Assembly: GCA_022615275.1 (NCBI GenBank)
Contig: JAKEHA010000262.1
Coordinates: 1-9,509, forward strand
Length of the DNA: 9,509 bases
Origin: Candidatus Latescibacterota bacterium
GTDB taxonomy: Bacteria > Krumholzibacteriota > Krumholzibacteriia > WVZY01 > JAKEHA01
Direction of reading: 5' to 3'
Positions 1 through 6,741 of the stretch are shown in pieces; the first letter of the stretch is position 1, and each line of letters begins with the position of its first letter. A model generated the notes under the pieces. That model was given only the letters and a program-made list of their open reading frames with translations, ran no database searches and was not told the DNA's origin. Made by a program: the position numbers and the translations under genes.

Positions 1-751
1 GCACGTTCGAGAGCACCCAGCGGTCGGCGTCGGTGAAGGCGAGCGCCACGACACTCAAGCCCGCCGCGCCCAGCCAGTATCCGCGATACGAGGCCGATGA
101 CTCGGGCGCGCCCGAGGCCGGCGCGACGTCGCGACGCAACCGCCCGGCGAGCCACGGGGTGGCCGCGAGGGCGGCTACCAGCGAGGTCACGCCCACGATC
201 TCGAAGAGCCGCGACAGGGTGAGGCGATCGGCTTCGAGCGCCATCCACACCACCTGTGCCAGCAGCGTGCCGGTCTCGAAGACGGTCTGCGACCCGAAAC
301 GCCGCAGTCCGTTGAACCCGCCGTAGACGACGAGCTTGATCGCGACGGCGAACGTGGTCACCGCGAACCAGAAAATGAGACGCGCGTCCAGCGCGTCGAC
401 GGGCACCTTGGCGAAGAAGACCGAGCCGGCGGCGACCACGGCCGCCAGCAGAACGGCGCACGAGAGCGCGGTGAGTGTCAGTGCCCCCGCCGCCGCGCGC
501 GACGCAGCCGCGCGTTCACCGCGCGCCGCGTGTTCGGGCAGGTACCGGGTCAGGAGCTGGGGGAATCCGTTCGCGGCCAGCATCGCGACCAGGAGCGAGA
601 GCCCGCGCAACGACGCGAACAGACCGAAGGTCGCAAGCGGCAGCACCACCGCCAGGATCTTCATCTGCGCGAGTGCCAGCGCGGTGCCGAGCGCGGTCGA
701 CGCGACCAGCGCAGCCGTGTTGCCGAAGAAGCGCGAGCGACGCGGGCTCAT
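1..751 (-). CDS. Wzx-type polysaccharide flippase, N-terminal 250 residues (partial)
   Basis: Probable lipid-linked oligosaccharide flippase of the MATE/MVF superfamily, acting in the cytoplasmic membrane. The ATG is at 751-749 and the open frame runs past base 1 without a stop. The visible 250 residues are roughly half of the usual 430-500. Hydrophobic segments lie near residues 12-38, 48-66, 89-113, 123-145, 159-172, 182-203 and 224-240. The start resembles the family: a short basic N-terminus (MSPRRSRFFGN), then a long helix, then a PQLLTRYLPEHAARGE loop at about 64-79 typical of flippases. A DADRWVL segment near 241-247 matches the place where Wzx proteins carry an Asp-Arg pair in a later helix. 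The start overlaps the stop of the acyltransferase gene by four bases (ATGA), so translation is probably coupled. Family assignment rests on topology and local motifs. A related O-antigen or teichoic-acid exporter is the main alternative. Substrate cannot be read from sequence. Confidence 0.85.
   Translation of the reverse strand, partial: MSPRRSRFFGNTAALVASTALGTALALAQMKILAVVLPLATFGLFASLRGLSLLVAMLAANGFPQLLTRYLPEHAARGERAAASRAAAGALTLTALSCAVLLAAVVAAGSVFFAKVPVDALDARLIFWFAVTTFAVAIKLVVYGGFNGLRRFGSQTVFETGTLLAQVVWMALEADRLTLSRLFEIVGVTSLVAALAATPWLAGRLRRDVAPASGAPESSASYRGYWLGAAGLSVVALAFTDADRWVLSNV
748..751 (-). other. ATGA stop/start overlap, acyltransferase to flippase
   Basis: The flippase ATG (751-749) overlaps the acyltransferase TGA (750-748). 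No convincing ribosome site precedes it, so flippase synthesis probably depends on translation of the upstream gene. Confidence 0.8.
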
Positions 752-1704
752 CGCGACCGCCGCCACGCGCGTGCGGCGGCGAGCAGGCGTCCCACGCGGC
801 GCCGGTGGGTCACCGCGCGGTACGCGTGCGGATCGCCGCCCAGCGCGCGCTTGAACGCGATCAGCGATTCCTTACCCAGGCTCGCCCCCAGATTGCACGC
901 GGCAAAACCCGCCTCGCACGCTTCGCGCATGAACGTCGCGTACAGGAGCACGCCCGCGTGCAGCTCGTTGCCGCGCGTCGACGCCATCCCGTACCACGAC
1001 GTCACCGTATCCCGATGGTAGAAGTTGAACTGACCGCCCACGACTTCCCCGTCGTGCACGGCCAGGTACAGCCCCACGCGCTTGCCGCCGCGCGCGAGGA
1101 GTGACTGAAACAACGCCTCCGGGTGGGCGGACGACGCGTCCCAGCGCTCGAGGCGCGAGCGATACACGTCGAAGAAGGCGCGCACGTCCGCCGCCGCGGT
1201 CGCGCGGCGCACCACCACGCCCGCTTCCTCCGCACGTCGCGCGCGACGGCGGCGCGAGGTGTCGAAGCGCTCGCGCCACACGACGTCGAAGCCTTGCGAG
1301 ATGTCCACCACGTGCGTCAGCGCTGGCTCCACTTCGCCGCCCGCGGGGTCGAATGCGTTGTGATAGTCGACCCAGTTGACTTCCAGTACGCTGCGCCGCT
1401 CGAGCTGGCGGCGATAGGCCGCGAGCAACTCGCCGGTCGCGCGCTCGTCCCCCGCCGGGCCGCCGTAGGTCGCGAACGGCAACGACCACAACGACTCGAA
1501 CGGGCCCCGCCGGGTCGCGAAGTACGGCAAGTATGCGATCGCGCGGCCGTCTTCTTCCGCCAGCAAGCAGCGCAGGCGCAAGCGGGGATAGGCGCCGGCC
1601 AACGATGACATCCACCCCGATGTATGATAGAACGTGGCGCCTGCGGACGCGTCGGCGACCGCGTCCAGCTCGGGCGGGAACGTGTCGGCGACCACGACCC
1701 TCAT
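748..1704 (-). CDS. FemAB/GNAT-type acyltransferase (BioF2-like, Acetyltransf_6)
   Basis: A 318-residue cytoplasmic protein with the layout of the FemAB-like branch of the GNAT superfamily. The N-terminal half has the family opening FYHTSGWMSSLAGAYP (25-40), a LPYFATRRGPFESLWSLPF segment (59-77) and YGG (80-82). A basic helix SRRRRARRAEEAGV (150-163) matches the 'RR.IRKAEKEGV' linker of the family. The C-terminal GNAT half includes GLYLAVHDGEVVGGQFNFYH (211-230), the helix HAGVLLYATF (249-258) and the closing CNLGAS...LIAFKRALGG block (270-290). No signal peptide or membrane segment is seen. The ATG is three bases after the stop of the sugar aminotransferase gene, with no strong ribosome site, so coupling is likely. 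By context it probably acylates the amino group installed by that aminotransferase. The donor could be an acyl-CoA (GNAT-like) or an aminoacyl-tRNA (as for true Fem enzymes). The sequence does not settle which. Confidence 0.85.
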   Translation of the reverse strand: MRVVVADTFPPELDAVADASAGATFYHTSGWMSSLAGAYPRLRLRCLLAEEDGRAIAYLPYFATRRGPFESLWSLPFATYGGPAGDERATGELLAAYRRQLERRSVLEVNWVDYHNAFDPAGGEVEPALTHVVDISQGFDVVWRERFDTSRRRRARRAEEAGVVVRRATAAADVRAFFDVYRSRLERWDASSAHPEALFQSLLARGGKRVGLYLAVHDGEVVGGQFNFYHRDTVTSWYGMASTRGNELHAGVLLYATFMREACEAGFAACNLGASLGKESLIAFKRALGGDPHAYRAVTHRRRVGRLLAAARAWRRSR

Positions 1705-1707
1705 CGG

Positions 1708-2916
1708 CTAGCCCGCGCGAAAATGCTCGGCGATGCGCGTCACCGCGTCGCCCACGTCGCGCACGTCGTCGTCGGTCATGTCGGGGAAAATGGGAAGGGA
1801 GATGCAGCGCGCGTAGTAATCGTCGGCGACCGGGAACGTCCGCCCCGGCCGCAGGTAGGGCGCGAAGAAGGGATGGCGATGGATGGGGATGAAGTGCACC
1901 GAAGTGCCCACGTTCTCCGCGCGCAATGCTTGGATGAACTCGTCGCGGCCGATGCGAAGTGCCTCGGGACGCACGCGAATCACGTACAGGTGCCACGTGT
2001 GCCGGTTGCCCGGGTACTCGCGCGGCAGCTCGACTGCGGCGCACCCTTCCAGCGCGCGCGCGAGCGCGTCCGCCACCGCGCGGCGGCGTTCGAGCAAGTG
2101 GTCGATCTTCGAGAGCTGCGTCAGTCCCAGGGCGGCGTGCAGGTCGCTCAGGTTGCACTTGTAGCCGGGAATCTGTACTTGGTAGTACCACGAGCCCTTG
2201 TCCGAGTAGCGGCTCCAACTGTCGCGCGACATGCCGTGGTAGCCGAGCAGGCGCAGGCGCTGCGCGAGTACCTCGTCCCCGGTGGTGATGGCACCGCCTT
2301 CGGCGGTGGTGAGATTCTTGGTGGCGTAGAAGCTGAACGCGGTGGCGCGCCCGAAGCCCCCCAGGAGCCGGCCGTGCACGCGCGCGCCGAACGAGTGCGC
2401 CGCGTCCTCGACCACGGGAATGCCGGCGGGATCGGCGAGGGCGAGAATCTCCTCGATGCGGCACGCCTGCCCGCCGAAGTGGACCGGCATGATGGCCTTG
2501 GTGCGAGGGGACACGCACGCGCGCACGGCCGCCGGATCGACGCCGAAGGTGTCGCTCTCGATGTCGGCCAGCACAGGGGTGGCGCCGTTGTGCAGGATCG
2601 CGTGCACGGTGGACGCGAAAGTGATAGGCGAGGTGATCACCTCGTCGCCGGGGCCGACCCCGAGCGCCTTCATGCACAGGAACATCGCCTCGCTGCACGA
2701 GCTGACCGCGATGGTGTGCGAGGTGCCCAGGTAGTCTCCCAGGCGCTTCTCCAACTCCACCGCCTTAGGGCCCGACGTGAGCCAACCCGAGCGCAGGGTC
2801 TCGGCCACCGCCGCGACGTCGCTTTCGTCGACGGCGGCGCGGAAGAACGGAAGCGGCTTCGCGCGCACGGGAGTTCCGCCCGCGATCGCGGGCAGCGAGG
2901 AACGCGAAACGCTCAC
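1708..2916 (-). CDS. DegT/DnrJ/EryC1/StrS-family PLP nucleotide-sugar aminotransferase
   Basis: A 402-residue PLP enzyme that should transfer an amino group, usually from glutamate, to a keto-sugar nucleotide in the cytoplasm. Clear family blocks occur in order: SGWLTSGPKAVELEKRL (43-59), the phosphate-binding VSSCSEAMFL region (71-80), PVHFGG (144-149), EDAAHSFGA (170-178) with Asp171 expected to bind the pyridine nitrogen, SFYATKNLTTAEGGAITT (195-212) with Lys200 as the Schiff-base lysine, and GYKCNLSDLHAALGL (251-265). Length is normal. The start is GTG at 2916-2914, overlapping the dehydratase stop as GTGA. No in-frame ATG precedes the first conserved block. Sitting directly after a 4,6-dehydratase, it most likely aminates C4 of a 4-keto-6-deoxy sugar (PglE/PseC/VioA-type chemistry). 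C3 specificity cannot be excluded from sequence alone. Confidence 0.95.
   Translation of the reverse strand: MSVSRSSLPAIAGGTPVRAKPLPFFRAAVDESDVAAVAETLRSGWLTSGPKAVELEKRLGDYLGTSHTIAVSSCSEAMFLCMKALGVGPGDEVITSPITFASTVHAILHNGATPVLADIESDTFGVDPAAVRACVSPRTKAIMPVHFGGQACRIEEILALADPAGIPVVEDAAHSFGARVHGRLLGGFGRATAFSFYATKNLTTAEGGAITTGDEVLAQRLRLLGYHGMSRDSWSRYSDKGSWYYQVQIPGYKCNLSDLHAALGLTQLSKIDHLLERRRAVADALARALEGCAAVELPREYPGNRHTWHLYVIRVRPEALRIGRDEFIQALRAENVGTSVHFIPIHRHPFFAPYLRPGRTFPVADDYYARCISLPIFPDMTDDDVRDVGDAVTRIAEHFRAG
2913..2916 (-). other. GTGA stop/start overlap, dehydratase to aminotransferase
   Basis: The TGA of the dehydratase (2915-2913) and the GTG of the aminotransferase (2916-2914) share bases. 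This layout favours re-initiation by the same ribosome and near-equal synthesis of two enzymes that act in consecutive steps. Confidence 0.8.
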
Positions 2917-4373
2917 GAGCGCTTCACCGGCTTCCCCTTCGCCGCATCGGCGCGCGACGCGGCGGTAATACTCGCGTCCGCGATCATGCGCGCGAGCTCG
3001 GTACGAATTGCGTCGTCCTCGCCGGCCGCGGCCAGCGCGGCCAGTTTATCCAAGGCCGCGTCGAGATCGGCGCGCGGCGGCACCCGCGAGGCCGTGCGCA
3101 GGATGTGCTCGTGGCGGGACGGGATGGTCTCCTCGCCTTCCGCGATCAACGCCTCGTGCAGCTTCTCGCCCAGGCGCAGACCCGTGAACTCGATGCGAAT
3201 GTCGCCGACCTTGTGGCCCGAGAGCGCGATCAGGTCGCGCGCCAACTCCGCGATGCGAATCGGCTCGCCCATGCGCAGGATGAAGATCTCGCCCCCTTCG
3301 CCCATTAAAGAGGCCTGGATCACCAGCATGCACGCTTCCTTGAGCGACATGAAGTAGCGCGTGGCGTCCTCGTGACTCACCGTCACCGGTCCGCCCGCGC
3401 GAATCTGGGACACGAACAGCGGGACCACGCTCCCGCGGCTGGCGAGGACGTTGCCAAAACGCACGGAGATGAGCTTGGGTGCGCCGCTCGGGTTGTTGCG
3501 CGCCGCCATCAGGTACTCGGCGACGCGCTTGCTCGCACCCATGACGCCGCCCGGGCGCGCCGCCTTGTCGGTCGACAGCATGACGACGCGCGCGACCCCG
3601 GCGGCATCCGCCGCGTCGATCACGTTGCGGGTGCCGATGATGTTGTTCTTCACGGCCTCGGCCGGAAACGCCTCCATATAATGGACGTGTTTGTGGGCGG
3701 CGGCGTGATAGACGATCTCGGGTTCGTAGAGAGCGAAGGTACGCGTGAGCGCGTCCCGGTCGCGCACGTCGATGATGACGGGGACGACGTCGCGCTTCGG
3801 ATAGAGGGTGCGCAGCTCGCGCTCGATCTCGTAAACCTGATTCTCGCCGCGGCCCAAGAGCACCATCCGCTCGACGTCGAAGCGCCCCACCTGGCGGCAG
3901 ATCTCGCCGCCGATGGAGCCGCCCGCGCCGGTGACCAGGACCGTGCGCCGGTCGAGGAAGCGCGCGATCTCGCCTTCGTCGAACTCGACCGTCTCGCGCC
4001 CCAGCAAATCCTCGGGACGGACGTCGCGAATCTGCTCCAAATGGACGGGGCCCTTGATGATCTCGAGCAGCCCGGGCGCGATGCGGTAGGCCACACCCGC
4101 GTCGCGGCACAGCGCCACCATGCGCCGCACGAAGTCGCGGCCCGCCGACGGCACCGCGATCAACACTTCGTCGACGCCTTGCGCACGCACCGCCTGCGCC
4201 AGTGCGTCGGTGGCGCCGAGCACCGGCAGCCCGTCGACGTCGCGGGACACGAGCGCGGGGTTGTCGTCCAGGAATCCGACCGCGAGGTAGTGGTCGCGCG
4301 CGCGTGTGCCCACTTCCCGGGCCAGCATGCGGCCCGCCTCGCCGGCACCGACGATGAGGAGGCGTTTCACCAT
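2913..4373 (-). CDS. CapD/PglF/WbpM-type nucleotide-sugar 4,6-dehydratase lacking membrane helices
   Basis: A 486-residue enzyme expected to convert a UDP-N-acetylhexosamine to a 4-keto-6-deoxy sugar. Two Rossmann-like domains are visible. Residues 1-140 form the accessory CoA-binding-like domain (GAGEAGR at 9-15, GFLDDNP at 33-39, EDLLGRETV at 121-129). Residues 144 to about 420 form the SDR dehydratase: TGAGGSIG (148-155) for NAD(P), HAAAHKHV (223-230), STDKAARP (267-274), and MGASKR (278-283) with Lys282 in place of the usual SDR tyrosine, as in other members of this family. FGNVLASRGSVVPLF (306-320) and TGLRLGEKLHE (397-407) complete it. Full-length PglF/WbpM proteins are about 590-665 residues because four transmembrane helices precede the accessory domain. 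Here the protein starts exactly at that domain. The ATG follows the propeller gene by seven bases and no good ribosome site is visible. The product feeds the aminotransferase encoded next. Substrate base and hexose are inferred from family. Confidence 0.95.
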   Translation of the reverse strand: MVKRLLIVGAGEAGRMLAREVGTRARDHYLAVGFLDDNPALVSRDVDGLPVLGATDALAQAVRAQGVDEVLIAVPSAGRDFVRRMVALCRDAGVAYRIAPGLLEIIKGPVHLEQIRDVRPEDLLGRETVEFDEGEIARFLDRRTVLVTGAGGSIGGEICRQVGRFDVERMVLLGRGENQVYEIERELRTLYPKRDVVPVIIDVRDRDALTRTFALYEPEIVYHAAAHKHVHYMEAFPAEAVKNNIIGTRNVIDAADAAGVARVVMLSTDKAARPGGVMGASKRVAEYLMAARNNPSGAPKLISVRFGNVLASRGSVVPLFVSQIRAGGPVTVSHEDATRYFMSLKEACMLVIQASLMGEGGEIFILRMGEPIRIAELARDLIALSGHKVGDIRIEFTGLRLGEKLHEALIAEGEETIPSRHEHILRTASRVPPRADLDAALDKLAALAAAGEDDAIRTELARMIADASITAASRADAAKGKPVKRS

Positions 4374-4380
4374 CGACGTA

Positions 4381-6741
4381 CTAGCGCAGCACCGCGATCG
4401 TCTTCGTGACCGCGCCGCCGGAACCCACCACGCGCACCAGATAGTTGCCGCTGCCGACGATGAATCCGGTCTCGGTGGTGAGGTCCCACGCCACCTGTCC
4501 GTTGGCGTCGACCGTCTGGGAATGGACCAGCACGCCTTCGAGGTTATAGACCTCGATCGACACCGGCCCGGTGATGTTCTGGATCATGACTTCGTTGTGC
4601 CCGCGGCTGCGGTACACCGGATTCGGATACAAGTACACGCGCGAGAGGTCGGTCTCGGCCGCCGGCGGCGGCGTGTAGTCGAGTGCCGTGACGCCCGCGA
4701 TGGTTCCAATATAGAGGATGTCCTCGGTCGGGTGCATCGCGAGCGACCAGCAGTCCGCGTTCGACAGCGGCGAGATGATGCTCAGCGGATACCGCAGCCC
4801 GGCCAACGCGGTGACGTAGGTGGCCGCGGAAGTATAGGTCTCGACGTCGCCGTCGTCGTCGCGGCCGATCTTGTTCAACCCGAGGTTGCTCGCCACCCAC
4901 AGGTCCTCGTTGTGGTCGAGCAGGATGTCCTGGCACTTCTCGGTCAAGATGCCCGCGCTGATGCCTCGGTAGACCGGAAACTCGTCGATCTGATCGAGGG
5001 GGTCGCGCGGCGGGTATCGAAACAGCCCCCCGGCGGTTGCGATCCAGAGTTTGCCGTCGGAGCGCAGCTCGATCCCGAACACGTCGTCGCTGAAGAGCGC
5101 GCCGGGCAAGGGAGTTCCCCACGTGTCGAGGGCAGTGTCGCTGATCGAGGCAAAGTCGAACCCGCCGTTCAACCCCCATCGTTGGATACCCAGCTCGCGG
5201 TGCGCGACGTACACCGACGAGATACCGAAGGCGACGTCGACGACGTCTCCGGAAAGCATGCGCGACTCGACGGTGGGCGTCATCTCGAACCACGCGCTCC
5301 CGTCCCGCGACAGAATCTGGATCCCGTCCCCGTCGCTCAAGAACCACCGATTGCCGGCCGGGTCTTCGTAACCGCGCTGCAACGAAAGCGATCCCAACCC
5401 GTCGCCGCCGCCCGAGCCGAGCGCGTAGCGCGCCCACACATCGTCGCCGTAGTTGGCGTCGGTGTGGTCTTCCAGCCGGTCGAGAGTCGGGCTCGGCAAA
5501 GAGCAGAACCACTTGTACCCCTGCGAATCGGCCAGCAGCGCGAGGTTGGTGTACTGGCTGCTCGGGACCTCGATTCCCGCGATGGCCGTGTTGTAGTTGA
5601 CCCACGCCCCCGTCGGCATCAGCTTGCCCGCGTAGAAGGGTGAGAACATGGCCCACACCGACCCGTCGACGTCGACCGACAGGCGCTTGACGTCGTTTCC
5701 TCCCGGCGCGTTCGGCATCAAATTGACCTGGTTGGTCCCGTCGAAGCGAATCACGTTGACGCCGCGCAGCTCGCTGGGATGGATACTGCCGAGGTAGACG
5801 TTGCCGTCGCTCGCGACGGCCAGTCCGCGGATCTGATTGATCGCGCCGCCCGAACCGAACCCGTAGCCGGACGCGATGGGGGTGGTCGAGAACAGATCCC
5901 AGTTCTGCCCGCCGGTGTAGCGGAAGAAATTGCGCGTGCTCCCGCCCCACATGGTGGTGCCGTCCCAGAACAGCCCGTACATCTCGCGCGCGTCCGGGCC
6001 CACGTCCGTCCACGACGAATCGCTCGGGTCCATCTGCCACACGCCGTCGTTGGTGCCGACCCAGATGGTGGCGCCGTCGGTGCCGAGCACGTTGGCGATC
6101 GCCGGCGCCCCTGTGGGGCGGCGCAGGAATCCATTGCGGTCGAGCACCGCCACGCCCGCGTTGGTCGCGATCCACACGAAGTCGCCGTCGGGCAGCACGT
6201 CGCCCACGTCGTCGTCGGGAAGCCCGTCGCGCTCGAAGTAGCGCGCGGACGCGAAATCGTTGCGAATGGTTCCCGCGCCGGGATTGGCGCCGTACACGAG
6301 GTCGGTCCCCCAGGGCGCGATCGAGTTGACGGTGTTGCTCGAGAGCCCGTCGATCTGCTCGTTGAGCGCGCGCACCAGGACCGGCCGGCCGCTCGAGAAG
6401 CGCACCTTGGCGATACCGAAGTCCGCGGTCCCGATGTAGAGGTAGTCCTCCGCGTCGAACACCAGGCAGTTCAGCGCGTTCGACGGGAGGCCATCCACGT
6501 TGTCGAACTGCTCGAACTGGCCGCGCGAGACGTCGTAAACGAGGAGACCACCGAACGTCGCCATGTACAGCACGCCGTCCTTGTGCACGATGTCGTTCAC
6601 CATGCTGGCGTCGATGTGGTTGGTCCACTCGAGTTGCGCCCACGCGGGCGCAAAGAGACCGGTCGAGACGAGCGCGAGCGCGGCCAGGGTGCGCGCGCTT
6701 CGCGAACAGCATCGGGGGCGGCGTGAGGTGTTAGTGCGCAT
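4381..6741 (-). CDS. Secreted beta-propeller protein with FlgD/T9SS-like C-terminal domain (PorZ-like layout)
   Basis: A 786-residue exported protein with no recognisable enzyme motif. Residues 1-35 look like a Sec signal peptide: basic n-region, hydrophobic LAALALVSTGLF core (19-30), AWA-Q cleavage site at 35/36. Propeller-type repeats follow, with blades of the two-component-regulator-propeller kind: LYMATFGGLLVYD (58-70), DGLPSNALNCLVFD (83-96), LYIGTADFGIAKV (101-113), DGLSSNTVNSI (131-141), DGLPDDDVGDVLPDGDFVWI (172-191), TIWVGTNDGVWQMD (225-238), VYLGSI (315-320), KLWIATAGGLFRYP (564-577), DLWVASNLGLNKI (613-625) and ILYIGTIAGVTALD (675-688). There is room for two propellers. Residues about 698-786 form an FlgD-Ig/T9SS-type-A-like sandwich (LYPNPV, IEVYNLEG, GNYLVRVV, ending TKTIAVLR). 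The start at 6741 is chosen for the signal peptide and for a G-rich ribosome site. The longer frame back to 6987 would lie inside the upstream gene. Overall layout and length recall PorZ, but no homology search backs this. Confidence 0.85.
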   Translation of the reverse strand: MRTNTSRRPRCCSRSARTLAALALVSTGLFAPAWAQLEWTNHIDASMVNDIVHKDGVLYMATFGGLLVYDVSRGQFEQFDNVDGLPSNALNCLVFDAEDYLYIGTADFGIAKVRFSSGRPVLVRALNEQIDGLSSNTVNSIAPWGTDLVYGANPGAGTIRNDFASARYFERDGLPDDDVGDVLPDGDFVWIATNAGVAVLDRNGFLRRPTGAPAIANVLGTDGATIWVGTNDGVWQMDPSDSSWTDVGPDAREMYGLFWDGTTMWGGSTRNFFRYTGGQNWDLFSTTPIASGYGFGSGGAINQIRGLAVASDGNVYLGSIHPSELRGVNVIRFDGTNQVNLMPNAPGGNDVKRLSVDVDGSVWAMFSPFYAGKLMPTGAWVNYNTAIAGIEVPSSQYTNLALLADSQGYKWFCSLPSPTLDRLEDHTDANYGDDVWARYALGSGGGDGLGSLSLQRGYEDPAGNRWFLSDGDGIQILSRDGSAWFEMTPTVESRMLSGDVVDVAFGISSVYVAHRELGIQRWGLNGGFDFASISDTALDTWGTPLPGALFSDDVFGIELRSDGKLWIATAGGLFRYPPRDPLDQIDEFPVYRGISAGILTEKCQDILLDHNEDLWVASNLGLNKIGRDDDGDVETYTSAATYVTALAGLRYPLSIISPLSNADCWSLAMHPTEDILYIGTIAGVTALDYTPPPAAETDLSRVYLYPNPVYRSRGHNEVMIQNITGPVSIEVYNLEGVLVHSQTVDANGQVAWDLTTETGFIVGSGNYLVRVVGSGGAVTKTIAVLR
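4384..4650 (-). other. C-terminal FlgD-Ig / T9SS-type-A-like sorting domain of the propeller protein
   Basis: The last roughly 89 residues begin with LSRVYLYPNPV and continue through VSIEVYNLEGVLVHSQ, a WDLTTETG turn, GNYLVRVV and the final TKTIAVLR. This spacing of PNP, Y-x-x-x-G, W-D-x-x and G-x-Y motifs is the pattern shared by FlgD-like Ig domains and type IX secretion C-terminal signals. The two families grade into one another, and sequence by eye cannot say whether the domain is cleaved and sorted or is only structural. Confidence 0.75.
6637..6741 (-). other. Signal peptide of the propeller protein
   Basis: The first 35 codons give a basic n-region with several arginines, a hydrophobic core of about 12 residues and an AWA-Q motif that fits signal peptidase I. 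There is no lipobox: the two cysteines at 11-12 precede the hydrophobic core. This is the only export signal among the genes whose N-terminus is visible, apart from the integral-membrane proteins. Prediction is by eye. Confidence 0.8.

Noticed and set aside
33..854. Plus-strand frames at the low end of the window
   Set aside because: The minus strand here encodes a coherent multi-helix flippase joined by an ATGA overlap to the previous gene. The plus-strand products are Ala/Arg/Ser-rich without structure.
872..2698. 608-residue open frame on the minus strand
   Set aside because: Spans the aminotransferase and acyltransferase in a different frame, rich in Arg, Gly and Pro, and has no conserved motif.
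1624..3357. 577-residue open frame on the plus strand
   Set aside because: Runs antisense to the aminotransferase and dehydratase, both certain from their motifs. Composition is Arg/Ala/His-rich with no domain, as expected for a shadow frame in GC-rich DNA.
4306..5643. 445-residue plus-strand frame (and similar ones at 3372-4409, 5779-6726 and 7691-8929)
   Set aside because: All are antisense to well-supported genes. His/Arg/Val-rich residues and lack of motifs mark them as complements of GC-rich codons.
4544..6712. 722-residue open frame on the minus strand
   Set aside because: An out-of-frame shadow of the propeller gene with Arg-rich composition. The real frame has a signal peptide, repeat blades and a recognisable C-terminal domain.
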